Positions 11,198-24,440 of a DNA stretch of 64,000 nucleotides are shown here, in pieces (positions within the stretch are counted from its first letter, which is position 1; each line of letters opens with the position of its first letter). Both the position numbers and the translations under genes were made by a program. The notes beneath the pieces were generated by a model. It had not been told where the DNA came from, made no database searches, and worked only from the letters and a program-made list of their open reading frames with translations. This DNA is from Symsagittifera roscoffensis (lineage: Eukaryota; Xenacoelomorpha; Acoela; Convolutidae), in contig NC_087064.1 in NCBI RefSeq assembly GCF_963678635.1, positions 33,828,369 to 33,892,368 on the forward strand. Reading direction: 5' to 3'.

Positions 11198-13300
11198 CAA
11201 CGAGAGCAAACGTTATGAATATTAAAAACCGTACGTAGGAGGAACGGTAGCAGAGCCAATAGATCTGAGGGACAGATCGCAGAGTCAAAGGATGGCTGCA
11301 ATGCAAGTAACAAACTCCATTATTTTTCAACTAGCACAACTTGTTTACACAACAATTTTTTTGTCTCAAAATTTTGGAACAAAAATATCGAAAAAATCTC
11401 GGTTTTTCTAAAATTTCACTTTACAAAATTAATTTTGGTCTGAACCTTTTCCGTTTTCTGCACAGTTATTGGTTAGTCTAGTTTTGAGCTTAGTTCACTT
11501 TTTTCATTTTCACCTTCATGTCAATGAAGAGGGTAATTACTAAGAGACGGCGTCTACAGCCCGCAGTCTCTCTTACCCCAACAAACAAAAGATCCCTGCT
11601 GTGTTAGATAACAGTGAAATGCACAATGAGCAAAGCTTCTTTTGGTGAGAACCTTTTGTTTTTTTTTCAGTGATGAAAACCCATATTCATCCAACAAATA
11701 TCCCTAGGATTACAAAATCCCGCGGCAATTACTGTCACAGTCTTCCTGGCTTTTTGCAATATATGATCAGAATGTTTAGGAAGTAATTCATCAAATTTTG
11801 GATGAAAAATCAGCTGAAAGAAAAGAAGCTTGCTGTAGAATACGAAAAGTATATATGGAAATCAGTACTTTTTTCATGATTTCTAAGAGTTTACAGAAGG
11901 TCAATGCTAAAAATAAAAATTAAACAAGAGTTGTGATAGTGAAAAGACACACCCAGCAAGTCGAGGACTGCGATTGCTTCCAAATCAATTGAACAACTGA
12001 AAAAAGTTATTGTTCGATAAGCACAGTAATTTTGAAAACAGTCTCTTCAGTTTTGCCTTGGGAAATTTAAACAATCAGCCTAATTTGATACATGTCAGAA
12101 TAAATTTAGCCACTCCATTTTGACATTTCAGTTGGGGGCTGAATTTACTTAAGCTGCAGTGAACATTTGTTTATTAAAGTAATCATGTAATTGAATAAGT
12201 GTTCCATCAACAGTCTGGCGTATTTTTTCATCCCCTGAAGTAACTTTTGGCGGAAATTCTATAACCTGTCATAGCATTCGGACATCAGCTGAGTGACGAG
12301 CATGCACTTATTTATTTGCACAGCCTTTTAACAGCGGTTTTTCAAAAACACGCGCTTACTGAATACGGAAAAACACGATTTTTGAATACGGAAAAACACG
12401 ATTATTGAATACCCTTTTTTAGAACACCACCCTCCGCCCACCCCTTGGCACGCTACTGTACCTGATGCATAATATCTATTAAACAATTCAAACAGTCCGA
12501 GCATTGCGCTAGTTATCAATGTCTTTTTGAATTGTCCGCTCAAAAAGTGAGGAATGTTACAGGACAGTGTTGTTGTTGTTGTTGGTGAAATATGCACAGT
12601 CTCGAAAAACTCATTCCCGGACTTATCTTTCGTAGATAATCATAGCTGATTCACAGCAATTTTATATAAATGGCCATCGGTCTAATATATAAATGGCCAT
12701 CGATAGTTCAAGGCTCACCGAAACGCTCATAGTTCAATTTATCGAAAAAAGGAAAAAAACTGCGTGATTTTGTGTCGGAACAAAACCATAAAATATCAAC
12801 AGAGCATATAAGTTTACAGAGCATATAAGCAACATTAATCGTACGTAATTTTAGTAGCAATGGTTGACAGTAAACACGAAAGTTAGCAGCCAAAAACTTG
12901 TCTTTTCGAGGTCGTACAAGGTCGAAAACAAATGGCTTTACGTTTATACGAGCTCGGTATACGAGTTTCCGTAGTGTTAACACAATTACGTTTACACATA
13001 ACTATTAGTAAAAATAGTAAAATTAGGTAACAGCTCGGCCATGTGTTCTTATTTGACTTTGGTTTTACTGCATTTATAATTCTAGTTAAATTTACAAGAG
13101 GACGACTTAATTCTAGCGAAATTTACAAGAGGCCGACTTAATTTTCTGTAGCGGTTTTAAGGAATGCGGAGCGGGCGATCGCATCTTCGCCAAAATTCAG
13201 GCTTAAGATACGTGCTAGGGGGTAGTATCATCGGGAGCTAATTTCCTCTAAAATCCAAACAAGATCTCCTGACTTGCGGTCAAGTTTGGCCGGTGTGTGC
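11198..13300. other. No gene recognised; short local repeats
   Basis: AT-rich intronic sequence. Minor repeats: 'acggaaaaacacgatt' twice at about 12365-12405, 'atataaatggccatcg' twice at about 12662-12702, and 'aaatttacaagaggacgactta' (variants) twice at about 13087-13142. The last lies next to the 3' side of the BEL/Pao remnant and may belong to its LTR, but no second LTR was found to compare. Confidence 0.5.
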
Positions 13301-13341
13301 CACTTATGGCGTTTGATGAGAGAATGTACGTACTCTCGTAA

Positions 13342-14052
13342 TCACCGAGTCCAGATGGCGTTGGCATATGGTTGTGCGCGGAGTTGGCGATTGCGGTGGT
13401 CGAATTGATCGTTTGTTGCTTCTGAAGGAAAATTCACGAAATGCTGTCCCACTATGAGTTGGTTAAGCATAAGTGCCTCAAGTTCATTTGGGTCACTGCT
13501 AACAGGCGTGAGAGGACATGCCTTCAAAGACTGTTCAACAAGGCAGAAAGTTGTCTGAAGAAATTCTTCAGTCATTTTGCGAGTTGTGAGTATCAAATAA
13601 CAATCATTTGAAACTACGTATAAGTCGTCCCAACGAGCCACCAAGGTGTGGCGCTGATGGAGGGTTACACTTCTACTCTATACCTTTAAGTACAAGAAGG
13701 GCGAGTGCGAGATCATCTCACGCTCGAGTGCAAAGAAGAAGCTCTTTATTTGCGACGGCAAAATTCATTCCATTGTCAGACCAAATAATTGATGTGATTC
13801 CGCGCCTAACGATGAACCTTTCTTTTCCGATTGCACAAAAGCTAGAGTCCGTTAACGGAACAATGATTACTGGTCAAACATTAAATAAAATGACCAACGT
13901 TTCTCGGAACTCCAGCGAAGCGTTATATAGAAGGGTCCGACATAGTCTACGCCGCAGTTACTAAACGGCGCCTGGCAGTATCCTAAACGCTCGAATGGCA
14001 GTTCAAACACTAACGATGTGACAGTTTTCACCTTCCGTTTACGACAAATCAC
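13342..14052 (-). pseudogene. BEL/Pao integrase remnant
   Basis: Two pieces: 14052-13867, with NCGVDYVGPF preceding EKRWSFYL as in BEL/Pao integrases, and 13644-13342, with the C-terminal SDPNELEALMLNQLIVGQ stretch. The intervening 220 bases are broken by frameshifts. Confidence 0.8.
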
Positions 14053-14640
14053 GCAATTAAGTTCAATGTTGGTAAGTAGAGACCTTAATTTTAAGATGGC
14101 ATATTACAACTAGATGACGGAATGTAGATAGTCCGTAGATTGATGCTCATTTTAGCAGATGATTTAGAATAAATTCATTAAAGGTTGACGACCATCAAGT
14201 ATGATCGGATGTTTTGTTCTGTATTCGGTTTTACGAAGACGGCTTATGCGGCCCGTGGACCGAAAAACTACTACCAAGACCGATGAAGGAGGAGAGCGTT
14301 GCAATAGGACTTACATGTTGCTCAAAATTTAGTAGTTTGAATCCTGACGCGAATGCTTTCTTTTGTGATGCTTCATGGTAATGAGTGAACTTAGGATTCT
14401 TAGGATTCTGAAGATGAATGCTACGGTGCGTAGCAGCTAAACAAATGAGCTGTATTGAGGCCAATTGATGACGGGTTCAATTGGTGACGGGTATGCGACG
14501 AAATTTGATGCGATATCAAAAACATCAACAACGGGACCTTTAAGTCTTATTTTGGTGACTACCTCAATATTCGGTATTATGCGAGAAAGGCCTGTCACGG
14601 ATTCTTAGAAACATTGGACAATGGGTCGAGCTGCTGTCTT

Positions 14641-16241
14641 TCAAAGCTTCGGCCGCGATAATTTTGAAACTTCGGTATCCGTGTCTGCGGGATTGTTTCC
14701 GGCATCGACATGATACCACTCGTCTATGGTGGTGACTTCAAGAATTTCGCTTACTTCATTTGCGACAAAAATTGAACACTTCGATGACAAATGGAGCCAC
14801 TGGAGCCCTATGGTGCTGTCTGTCCACATGAAGACATCGTTTATTGGATTGGTAAGTGCTTTAAAAATATCCTCATTGAGGAGCGTGGCTAACAAGGCAG
14901 CTTGCAATTCCAGTTTAAAGATAGACATAGCTTTCATTGGCGCTACTCGCGCTTTACCCACAGAATGAAGGAGAGTTTGGCCTCTTGAGTTTACAAAATG
15001 CCCGCACGAAGAAATCCAACGGCACAGAAGACCTCTTGCGAAATATCTCCAAACATAGATAATTCCATTTTGTCAATTGCAGACTGCAAATAGCAGCGCG
15101 GAGTTGTTAGCTGACTTAGGATAGGTGGGACGGAATGCAATTCGAGGAATTTTTCAGTCAAGTTTTCTGGAAGGGTTTCATCCAGCTGTTGAACACTGAT
15201 TCTCAAAACTTCCTTCTAGAGGGGACGTGCTCTCACAGTGTATGGAGCAACCAACCCAAAGGGTCGAAGACTGAGGAGACAATTTTAAGACCGGGCGCTG
15301 TGTAGCATTGTTTTTTCAATTCTCTATTAACACATCGGCTGACAACTAATGTGTCATATATGAGGTCTCACTTTAAACCTAGTACATGTGATGCTATATC
15401 TTCACTACCTACTTTTTTTACCTGACTTAATTCGTCGCTTGATATTTGTATAACATTTACATTGCCTTAAAAGATTTATCAATTTAAAACCTCCCAATTT
15501 AAAAAGCTCTTAATGTCTTTACCTAATTTCAAAGCTTCTTCAGGGTGTTAGAATGAGTCAAGGTACTCGCTCTACCATGTAGAAGTTTTGCATCACTGCA
15601 AAAGCTGCCTCTGGAAAAAGGGCTTGCTTGTCACGAGCGGTTTTCTGAAGTGCGAACTCAGCACATGTGGGGGAGTCCCGAGCTTCAAAAATATGTGTAT
15701 TGGTACGTAATTATATCGGATGTGGTATCCTCCCACCTTATGAACCGCAGTGATAGTAAATCAATTTCAAGCACACCAACGTGGAAAATCATTCTTTCTA
15801 TATCAGCAGATACAGCAGACTTATCCTGACGGAGCCTCATTAGAGCGGCTGGAAGGTTTAAAAGCATGTCTGGAACAACCAGAAGAGCTTTCTTGCGGGA
15901 AGATCCATGAAAATTGGATGCTCCATTCAGGACGCTCATCCCGGCTTATTGGGTTTAGTCAACGGGTGGCAAGGAAGATACCGTTCCCTCGCGGAACGGT
16001 TTCGGGTGTCGTGGGCATTAATTTTGATTAGATACAGTTTGTCATAATTGTCAGGAATTTTTTTTGCATATGACGCAGTGTTTCGTCTTTGTCTAAACGT
16101 TATTCCAAAGATTTTAATAGAGCCAACTCGGAATATATTTGTCTGGTAACTTTGAGCCGTCTTCAGCCCAGAGCATGCCGACGGAGTATCTATGATCATC
16201 GTAGATGGCAGTTGACTCAAAAAATTATTTTGCCCCCTCAT
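14641..16241 (-). pseudogene. BEL/Pao reverse transcriptase and RNase H remnants
   Basis: Minus-strand fragments cover the start of the RT domain (16241-15936), an inner RT piece (15939-15685, ending near the RFIRWED stretch), a downstream RT piece (15206-14991) and RNase H (14961-14641, with a recognisable FMWTDSTIGLQWL segment). Stops and shifts separate them. The polymerase active-site aspartates are not visible in an intact frame. Confidence 0.8.
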
Positions 16242-17293
16242 CAGCCGAGGACTTAGCGTCTACTTGTTTGTAGGCACCGTATGATCCAAGTTCAAACCAG
16301 GATTTGCCCTGTTCTACATGATTTGACCTGCTTTACAGCCTCGATATTCCATTTGAAGCACGTGGAGACTAGACCACTGGCCGAAAGAAGAGAACCAGTT
16401 AAAACCTATCCGATGAGAAGACCAACGAAGAAAGGAGTTTATGACTTTTAACCTGGCAGTACTCAAGGGGACGGATAAATTCATAGACAACTTGACCTAA
16501 TATAATTTCCACATCCGCATATCGGTATTTGGCGGGATTAATTTGTTTCAAGTGAAGGATACGTCTTTTGCAACTTGGAAAAATTGATTGTATATGAGCC
16601 TAAAAAATGTCATCTTTGACATAAGCGCAGACAGAGAAAGTTATTTCTGGATTAAATTCAGATGTGGCCGTTAAGACAACTCGTTCTGAAGCAATAACCT
16701 CAGTGGATTTGAATCCACTTACTGTTAATTCGTTTTTGACACATGTCGGGTTAAGTCTACGAGCGTGATCAGATGACAAATAAGATTAGCTGCAGGCTGA
16801 GTCAATTAACACGAGTGCATTAGTTTTATAAAAAAAGGATGAAATGGATAGACTGATGATAGGCATCAGTCCTTTAACCCTCTTAAGGATGTTGCACTAG
16901 TGAATTTTTGTGCGTTCGGTTTTGATTGGGTTTTAACTGCTGGAGTATTTTTAGTTACGAGAGTGCACAGTCAGATGAGTTAATTTCTGGTGTACGGGCT
17001 GGAAAGATGCGCTCTGCTTCATGCAGGAACACATTGTGTGTGCTCATGCATTCGGGCTTGTGACATGTATTTGACTCAGGGTTTTTCCTAAACATGTCAT
17101 TTCCTTGACGGCAAGAAGAAATCTTGCTCTCAGCGCAGTATTTTGCGCGTTGAGTTGGGGTTTTTTCTTCGACGACGCTACATTTTCAAAACGGATGCTT
17201 GCGTTTACATTGCAAACAGGGACTATACTGACAATTTATCTCAGTTTTTATTTGCGGAATCGCGAAAAAAACTTTAACAACGGTCTCTGTTTG

Positions 17294-17853
17294 TTAAGAG
17301 TTATCTTCCGGCTTACGAGATAAACGCAGGCGCTCATCTGCTTTGGCTATGTCTTCAAGCCAATCGATGAAGTCTAATAAAGATGGAGCGTGCATATTGC
17401 GCTTAACGATGTGGAGCGACCAAGACTTTTTCGTATTAGGTTGAAGATTCTCGATGGCTTTATCAAGAAGTGTTGTCCTTTCGAGGTCGCCGGTGTACGA
17501 CAAGGATTGGAACACTCCAACTATGCTTGATAGCATGGATGCTAAACTTGTGATGATATCGGAGTTGTTCATCCTAACGGGTGGTGTATTGTTAAGTTTA
17601 TCAAGATATGCACGGACGACTAGTAGTGGTTGATCAAATTTTTGCTCAAGTTTCATCAGAGCGTCCTTGTTCATTGCGCCGCTATTTGCAAATAGCAGTT
17701 TTTGCTCTACCGATTACTAAAGTTTTCAGGTATGTTAGTTTAACATCATTGGAAAAGTTTTGTGAGTCCACAGCACTTCTAAATTGCCCAATCCATTCGT
17801 ACCTCTGGAGCGGGTCACGTTTGTTTTGGGCAGGTTTCCATTGCGGTAATTGA
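17294..17853 (-). pseudogene. BEL/Pao gag core remnant
   Basis: The best preserved piece of the retroelement. An open frame of 126 codons at 17674-17294 (starting MNKDALMKLEQKFDQPLL) is preceded at 17825-17730, in another frame, by the typical RDPLQRYEWIGQFRSAVD segment of the DUF1759 gag region. The break between the two pieces is a frameshift. No intact zinc knuckle is visible downstream. Confidence 0.8.
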
Positions 17854-19312
17854 TCTTTTTAAGGAAGGCGAGGACGTCTTTTAAATTCTGTACAGTTATT
17901 CGGATCAGACGACGATCGAAACGAGGAAGAAGCAAAGTGATGCGGCTGCGGTACTGTGGATGGTACAAATTCCGACGCACTATACGAATAAGTAAATGCT
18001 TGTGGCAAAGGTTGTGCTGGTTGGACTTCCATCTGTGGGTTATAGTAACCAGTTCCACCAGCATTTTATGATTTATTTCAAGCGGTGTGAAAGATGCAAA
18101 AGGTCCCAAGTGTGGAGCACAAGTATTAGCAACACAACCAGGTGCAGATGTTGAGGGAGCAAGTCTCCAACTAGTCATGTTCGGTATGTAATGACCAAAG
18201 GCGGACGAGTAACTGTCGGTTGTACCGGAGGGTTACTTGAAATTGCGTTCAACGTCTGAGATGACATATATACAGGTGCGTTGAGTCTAGGTGTCATAGG
18301 CAAAGTTTCTAATGATATTCCTGCTTTTGAAGAAAAAATGTTGGTGCAAGCGGGGTAGCTGAAGGTAGTGGTAAGTAAAAACAGTTTTCCAGGTTAGTGG
18401 GCGGTGAGAGGTACAGTTGATGCTGACGTGAGAGCAACTGTTGTTTTGAAACATGATGGTACAAAAAAGTAACTACTTTCCGGAAAATCTGTGACCGGTA
18501 AAGCAAGTGAATCAACCAAATGGACTTTCTTGTGGGGTTGTAAATCATTTTGAGGAGCAACGTTTATACCAGTCGTCCCTTGAGATGAATGATTCTCGAT
18601 GGCGATATCCACTCAACATTTTGTTCCAGCCTGCGGGGAAACCTTGGTTGTGCTGCTTGATGACAGAACAGTTTTGTTCATGTTCAGATCTATCTCCGAT
18701 TCATCGTCTCATCGTCTCGACAACTTTTGCCTCAATCAACTTTCTTTGACTGTCTTTGACAAGTTTCTTCAGTTCCAACTCGTTTGCCTTTTCTTTAAAG
18801 CAAACAGCAGCCTTGCTCTGCCTCTCGATTTATTCACGACTCAGGTTCGCTATTTCTAGTTCCCGTCTGCGTTGACATGAGTTCATTAAAGCAGCCTAAG
18901 AGGATGTTGAGATGTAACGGGTTGTTCTACTTAAGATAGAAGAAGGTTTCGATGTTTGAGATGTTTGTGATAATTCATCTCCAGAATCCAAACGCAAAGG
19001 TTCACTAGCTTAAATACTTCTGTGTTTCCTCCAGCAGCTGGTCGTGGACGTCAGTTCAATTCTTCAACCACAACTCAAGATCGTTGAGCGATTTACTGGG
19101 CTCAACAGTGTGATCAGCGAGGCTACACAAATCATCATTCTTTTTATAGCGTTTTCTAATGCTGCTTTGCACTGACTGATCAGCTTTTCAACTTTAACTG
19201 CCCGTACATTTGATTGGAGAGAGTATCTGAAGTTAGTATGCTGTTGATAAAAACTCCTCCTCTTACGTTCTACGTCTCTCAAAACACTTGTTAATTGTTT
19301 GAGTGAGCTCAT

Positions 19313-20825
19313 CTGACATGACTAAAAATTAAACTAGAAAAATTTTGAATAAGGACTTTCCGAGACAAGGGGTGTTCAAGTAAAGTGTGATGTCATGGCT
19401 CATCTTGGCTCATCATGGTTCAGCGATTAGTGCTTCGCCACAGAAAGAATTTTAAAACCTTTTTTCGATTAAGGAAATTTTGATGATTTTTTCAGCAATG
19501 GGTCATCAATGAAAACATCAGCGATATTTTATCACTAAATTAGCGCTGGAATGTTTTCAATTTTTTTGTTACAACTATTGAACGAATCAAAAATTTCAAA
19601 TTGTTTTATAGAACTATAAATCAAACGCAAAAATAGGATGCATGTTTCTGGAAAAAAAAGTTCAGAGCCCGAGTTTCTGCGGACCATTATGAATCTAAAT
19701 GCGTGATAGTTTCGTAACATCGGTAAGACTCATTGTCAGTTTTTACTACATGCAAAAGCTTAAATTAGCTATTACTTGAAAAAAAAACAAGTAAAAAAAA
19801 ATAGTAGAAAAGTGAGTCATGAAAGTCAGAAAATAAGCTTTTGAAAAATCGACTCTTCGAAATAAAGTTTGAAGTCCGCGAAATTCGTGTTTTGGTTATT
19901 TGAAATATGCCTTAGATTAGATGTTAGAATAAAACTCAAGTTAAAGCTTCAATCAGTAACTTCTCCGAATTGTCTCTTTAAAGTAACTAAGGCGTCAGAA
20001 TGCCAGAAGCCTCAAGATTTTTGACGGTCAATGAAAAAAGGGGCAGTAAACCCTAGAAAACCCAATTATTACCACCAATTCAATGTCTTGGACATTTCAA
20101 AAACAAGAGTCAAAGACAAAATTACGAACATGAAACTTAACTTTGAAAAAAAAACGGGAACATTTTTTTGAAAGTTTCCTTAAATATCATTCGTAGAGTA
20201 GCTATAGCATCCAGTTTTTTATTGAATCGAGTTTTTTGATAGATTTTTGAGCGTCCTAATTACACCCAAACTTGTAGTAAAAAACATTTAATGCTCTACA
20301 CGAAATCGGCCAGAAAACAATTAGTATAAAAAATTGACGAAAAAAAGTTCGCTAAAAAACGAGAACTTAAAAATATAGAATAAAAACGGCATGACGCTGA
20401 AGAAGTAGCAATAACAATTTCTAGCGATGTTCCTGTTGAAAAAACAAAAAAAACATTTATAGTGTATTCAAGATGATATAAACAATTGAGAAACTCAAAC
20501 GACAAAACTCAAGTCGACAACCATTAAGCCGATAGATCATCAGCAAAAACTCATATCAAAATTCTATAATTAAATTTACAAAATTTAAAATTCTAGGTAG
20601 ATTATATAAGTGTAATTACTGGTTTTATTACCCAGTAATAAAATTTGAATTTTCAAAAATTGAGCGTTCAGCACCCGAAATGGTTCAGTGGAGTTGTTAA
20701 GAAGGTGTTAACCTGAAAAAGCTATAACCCGAGTTGATAACGCGTGCTAATCGCAAGTGTTATAATTTTTCCCCTATTGTTTTACCAAAAAAAAATGAAA
20801 TTTCGTTTCTATTTTAAGGTTCAGA
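19313..20825. other. No gene recognised
   Basis: AT-rich sequence between the BEL/Pao and LINE remnants. The only structured item is an imperfect stem-loop at 20740-20760 (ACGCGTGC, loop TAATC, GCAAGTGT), related to two others in the window. Confidence 0.5.
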
Positions 20826-20894
20826 GTGACCTTCAATGAGAAACAGTCGGTTCTAACTGCTTGCCACGAATTTAAAACATCGCACACTTATTCA

Positions 20895-21548
20895 ATGGCG
20901 AATCTCAATGCTTTATTCGATGAAATAAAAAATACAGTAAACATTGATCCTAAATTGAAAAGCCTTTTACAAGGGCTAATTGAGAATGTAACTACTAAGG
21001 ATGATATTATTGTTGGATTGCAAAACTGGGTGCATTTTCTAGAGAATAAAGTTAATGAAATGGAAAGATATAGTTCAAAAGATTGTGTTATTTTGCAAAA
21101 TTTACCTTTACGTTCCGGAAACTTTACCCAAGATGTCTTGGCCTTTTTTAACGAAGTTATGGGCGTGGAGGAGAACAGCTACGACCTGAAAGCATGCCAT
21201 CCCCTCGGCCCTGTGAGTCGAAACCAAAAATGTGCGTTTATAGTGAAATTTGTCTACTTTGATATAAAAAACAGAGTTTATGGCAGAAAAAAGTTATTGA
21301 AAAATTTTTTGCACCCTGTAAATAAGCAACCAGTGTATATAACAGAGAGACTTACTCAGCGCAATTCAGAGCTTCTTGATTATTCTTGGCGTTTGGGAAT
21401 GTACACAAATACATTTAACTGTGCTCCTCAAGTTCTCGTTTCGAAAGCAGATGGTGGATTTCAAAGGCACAACTTAGTTGATATTAAGGATGCTGATCAA
21501 ATTTTTAAAAACAAGAATCCAATGATGGCAAGACAGACAGACAAATAA
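20895..21548 (+). CDS. LINE ORF1-like RNA-binding protein
   Basis: The first in-frame ATG is at 20895 (MANLNALFDEIKN) and gives 217 residues without a stop. The frame is open further upstream but lacks an ATG there. A short coiled-coil-like segment (about residues 40-60, ending LENKVNEMERYSSKDCVILQ) precedes an RRM-like part. In it AFIVKFVYFDIKNRVYGRKK is followed by PVYITERLTQRNSELL, the layout of L1/CR1-type ORF1 proteins that coat LINE RNA. It is the only intact frame of the element, so it could still be translated, but the partner polymerase is broken. Confidence 0.75.
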   Translation: MANLNALFDEIKNTVNIDPKLKSLLQGLIENVTTKDDIIVGLQNWVHFLENKVNEMERYSSKDCVILQNLPLRSGNFTQDVLAFFNEVMGVEENSYDLKACHPLGPVSRNQKCAFIVKFVYFDIKNRVYGRKKLLKNFLHPVNKQPVYITERLTQRNSELLDYSWRLGMYTNTFNCAPQVLVSKADGGFQRHNLVDIKDADQIFKNKNPMMARQTDK

Positions 21549-21783
21549 TAGAAGAAATCAAAATCCTCGAGTGGTACAAAATAATCAAAACAACTTTTCT
21601 CGACCTCCCATTGTTTCACTGAGGAAACATGACAGAGAAATAACCCCGAATAATGTGGAAAGAAATCATCTGATTGATGAATTGTACAGTAGGCTATCGG
21701 ATCCCGTCAAATTGGTGCAATTTATGAAATCACTTTAACGAGATTCTCCCCATCCAAATTCGTCAAAAACGGGAATAATACTA

Positions 21784-22158
21784 ATGAAAATGATTCTGAT
21801 TAGTGGCAAAAGCATTTCAACTCTATTTACAGTTTTTTGCCGTAAATCTCTTTTGTTTCATTTTAGAAAAAACCTTTTGCGAGATATGGCTGACCTGAAA
21901 ACAACGCAAACAGCATTTTTCCTAAATGTTCAATCCATAAGAGCCCATCATGACCAATTATCAGTTTTAAGTGAATCCTTTGATAACAAGCCTGCATTAC
22001 TCGGGCTGACTGAAACATGGCTCTTAAACAATGATCCTATTGGCATATATAACTTAGAAGGTTATGACGATATTTTCTGTGCAAACCGCGTAAACGCTAG
22101 AATGGGGGCGTTGCAGCTTTCATTAAAACTGGCCTTAACTATAGGTATTTTAAATTAA
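21784..22158 (+). pseudogene. LINE endonuclease fragment
   Basis: The stretch FLNVQSIRAHHDQL...LGLTETWLLNND matches the N-terminal half of LINE apurinic-type endonucleases, with the catalytic glutamate in LTETWL. The frame shifts after NARMG, and downstream endonuclease motifs are scattered over other frames (to about 22600). Confidence 0.8.
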
Positions 22159-22712
22159 CAGTCAGTTTGGAGCACATCGTTATCAAAATGTGTTTTGTCG
22201 ATCACTCTCCACTAAATGTTTGCATAATATATCGTCCATCAAAACTCAAACTAGAACTTTTTTGAATTTATTTGAAGATTTTTTGCTTGAAATGAAAGCA
22301 TTAAACGGTGAAATTTTGCTAAGGGGTGATTTATTATAGGTAGACAGCGCAACTTTAGTGACTACAAAAATCTTCCGCTCTCTTTTGATTTAGAAGTTCG
22401 AGCCAACTAGAGTAACTAAAATATCAAGTACATGCATTGACCATATAATTGCGGCAGAGGAATCTCAGGTAACAACAAAAAAATGTACTATTTGTGACCA
22501 TTATGGACTTATGTTTGACCTAAAAATTATTTCAGAAAAGCAAAACGTGGATTCTTATCAATCGGATTTCAACTATGATTTACTACTGAATGATGATTAT
22601 TGTTTGAAATTTTTTTTTCGCTAAAAAATTGATTGAACAAAAATGATGATGATTATCTTGACCTTTACATCATTGAAATGACCCAAATTTTGATTGATTA
22701 ATTTTCAAAGTA

Positions 22713-24138
22713 TTGCTCAAAAAAATCCGAAAAAAGAATAAAAACCACCACTCATGGATTAATCTGAAAATTAAGAGAATGATGAGTAACCAAAACGTGT
22801 TACACAAAAAGTGCGTTCAGACACATCCATTGAAAAGAGAAACACGCTTCAAAAAAGAGTGTTCTCCTAATTTTCTCAAAACTGCAAAAATTTTACCATT
22901 GTATAAAAATGGTGAGAAAAATGAACCCGATAACTACCGTCCAATTAGTTTGTTGTCTTGTATAAGTAAACTTTTTGAAAAACTAACTTTCAAGCGCTTA
23001 TCTAACTTTGCCGCTAAAAATAGCTTGATTGATAAGCATCAGTTTGGATTTCGAAGTAATCATTCCTGTACTCATGCCATTTTGTCCATTACTGACTTTT
23101 TTCGTGAATCAGTTGATAATAAAAAATTTGGTGACTCCTGCTTTATTGATTTGAAAAAGCATTTGATACAGTTGATCGGAAAATTTTGCTGGAGAAACTT
23201 TATCAATATGGGTTCAGAGGGAAAATTCACAAGTTAATGACAAACTATCTTACAGGGAGAAATCAATATGTTTATTCGAATCAATCGGTCTCGAATATGC
23301 GAGAATGTACAAATACAAAAGGTGTTTCTCAAGGTTCAATTTTGGGGCCATTTCTGTTCCTTTTATACATGAATGATTTGCCTTTGGCCAGCAACGTTAA
23401 GTTAACATTATTTGAGATGATACAACGGTATTTGATGCTCACAATTTGCATCCAAAACGAAATTCCAGACAGAATTAAATAAAATATGTAATTGGTGCAA
23501 AAATAACAAACTGTTCATAAATCAAAAGTAGTGCAAAATAATGAAGTTTGGACGGGATAACTTAAATGAAAAACTTTCTTTTGGTAATAATGTGCTCGCC
23601 GAGGTTTCTGATTTTAGGTATTTAGGAATTCAAATGGACAACAAGCTCAAATTTGAAAATCATATTAATAATGTTTGTGGTAAATGAGCTAAATTTAACA
23701 GTTTAATATTCAAGGGTAGAAACTATTTCTCGAAAAATGTGCTGGTTAAATTTTATAACAGCTATGCAAATCCAATCATTTCTTACGGCTTAATTGCATT
23801 TGGTGCAACATCAAAAAGCCTATTAGAAAAAAAAATTCGTGATGCAAAAACGTATTCTTAAAACCATTTGTTTCAAGAGAAAATTGGAGCATGCCTCATA
23901 TATCTTACATTCGTTCGAGATTGACACCGTTTTTGACTTATATTTCAGACAAATATTCAAAGAAACTTTTAATCAACTTCGTGGTAAAACTCCCCTTGAA
24001 ACTTTTCATTTGGAATCTCTAAATAATCGTCGGGTTACTCGGTCCTCTGTGGCAAAAACTTTACCAAGCATGAAAACTAGAACACAAATAATGCAGCGTT
24101 CATGGAAAAATGTGTCTCTTAAATGTTATAATTTTTAG
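22713..24138 (+). pseudogene. LINE reverse transcriptase and C-terminal domain, broken
   Basis: RT blocks appear as NYRPISLLSCISKLFEK, HQFGFRSNHSCTHAI and, after a frame change, GVSQGSILGPFLFLLYMNDL. Just past this, at about 23408-23420, a single-base shift falls inside the catalytic aspartate box: the DDTTVFD stretch is in a different frame from the preceding residues. The C-terminal part (QMDNKLKFENHIN, ISYGLIAFGATSKS) continues with more stops. The last 99-codon piece runs 23839-24138. Confidence 0.88.
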
Positions 24139-24440
24139 AAATCAAACAAGTTGATACCAGATAAACCAATTAACTGTACCTAAACCAATTAACTGAGCAT
24201 CAACTAAATGGCTATTTCAAAAAATTGTTTTCATTGTTTCTTAAAGATAATGGAGATCTTCTAGATTTAATTTTTTGAATCATCAAGTCGGATATTATCT
24301 CGCAGCTTCTGTCATAGGTTTTTTCAGGGTCATGCCTCGATAAACTGCATAGCTTTTTGCATGATCCTTGGTGGGTTTGATTTGTACATGCGGTTTATTG
24401 TTTACTTGTCTGTATAATATTACTCTCCTAAATAAACTAT

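Larger units (their letters stand above)
13300..19312 (-). mobile_element. Degenerate BEL/Pao LTR retroelement
   Basis: Fragments in several frames occur in the BEL/Pao order on the minus strand. A gag N-terminal fragment lies at 19312-19064 and a gag core (DUF1759-like) at about 17853-17294. The start of the reverse transcriptase, with a family-typical YLPCHPLTKPNKPG stretch, lies at 15990-15936, and more RT at 15939-15685 and 15206-14991. RNase H with a KLELQAALLA motif lies at 14961-14641, and an integrase segment with NCGVDYVGPF at 14052-13867. The integrase C-terminus (SDPNELEAL) lies at 13644-13342. Every domain is interrupted by stops and frameshifts, so it cannot be producing a polyprotein. 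Flanking LTRs are not recognisable. It lies in the same orientation as the channel gene, inside its giant intron. Confidence 0.9.
20826..24440 (+). mobile_element. Degenerate LINE (non-LTR retrotransposon) with ORF1, endonuclease and RT
   Basis: The order is that of a two-ORF LINE: an ORF1-like protein (20895-21548), an endonuclease fragment (21784-22158), reverse transcriptase (22713-23482) and a C-terminal region (about 23540-24138), then a short AT-rich 3' tail to about 24440 containing 'aaataaactattc'. RT similarity (PDNYRPISLLSCISKLFEK, GVSQGSILGPFLF) is of the Jockey/CR1-like type; I cannot fix the clade. ORF1 is intact but the second frame has several frameshifts and stops, so the copy is dead. 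It lies antisense to the channel gene inside its giant intron. Confidence 0.9.

Noticed and set aside
13021-13300. Possible 3' LTR of the BEL/Pao element
   Set aside because: No matching copy could be found on the 5' side (19.3-19.8 kb), so an LTR cannot be supported.
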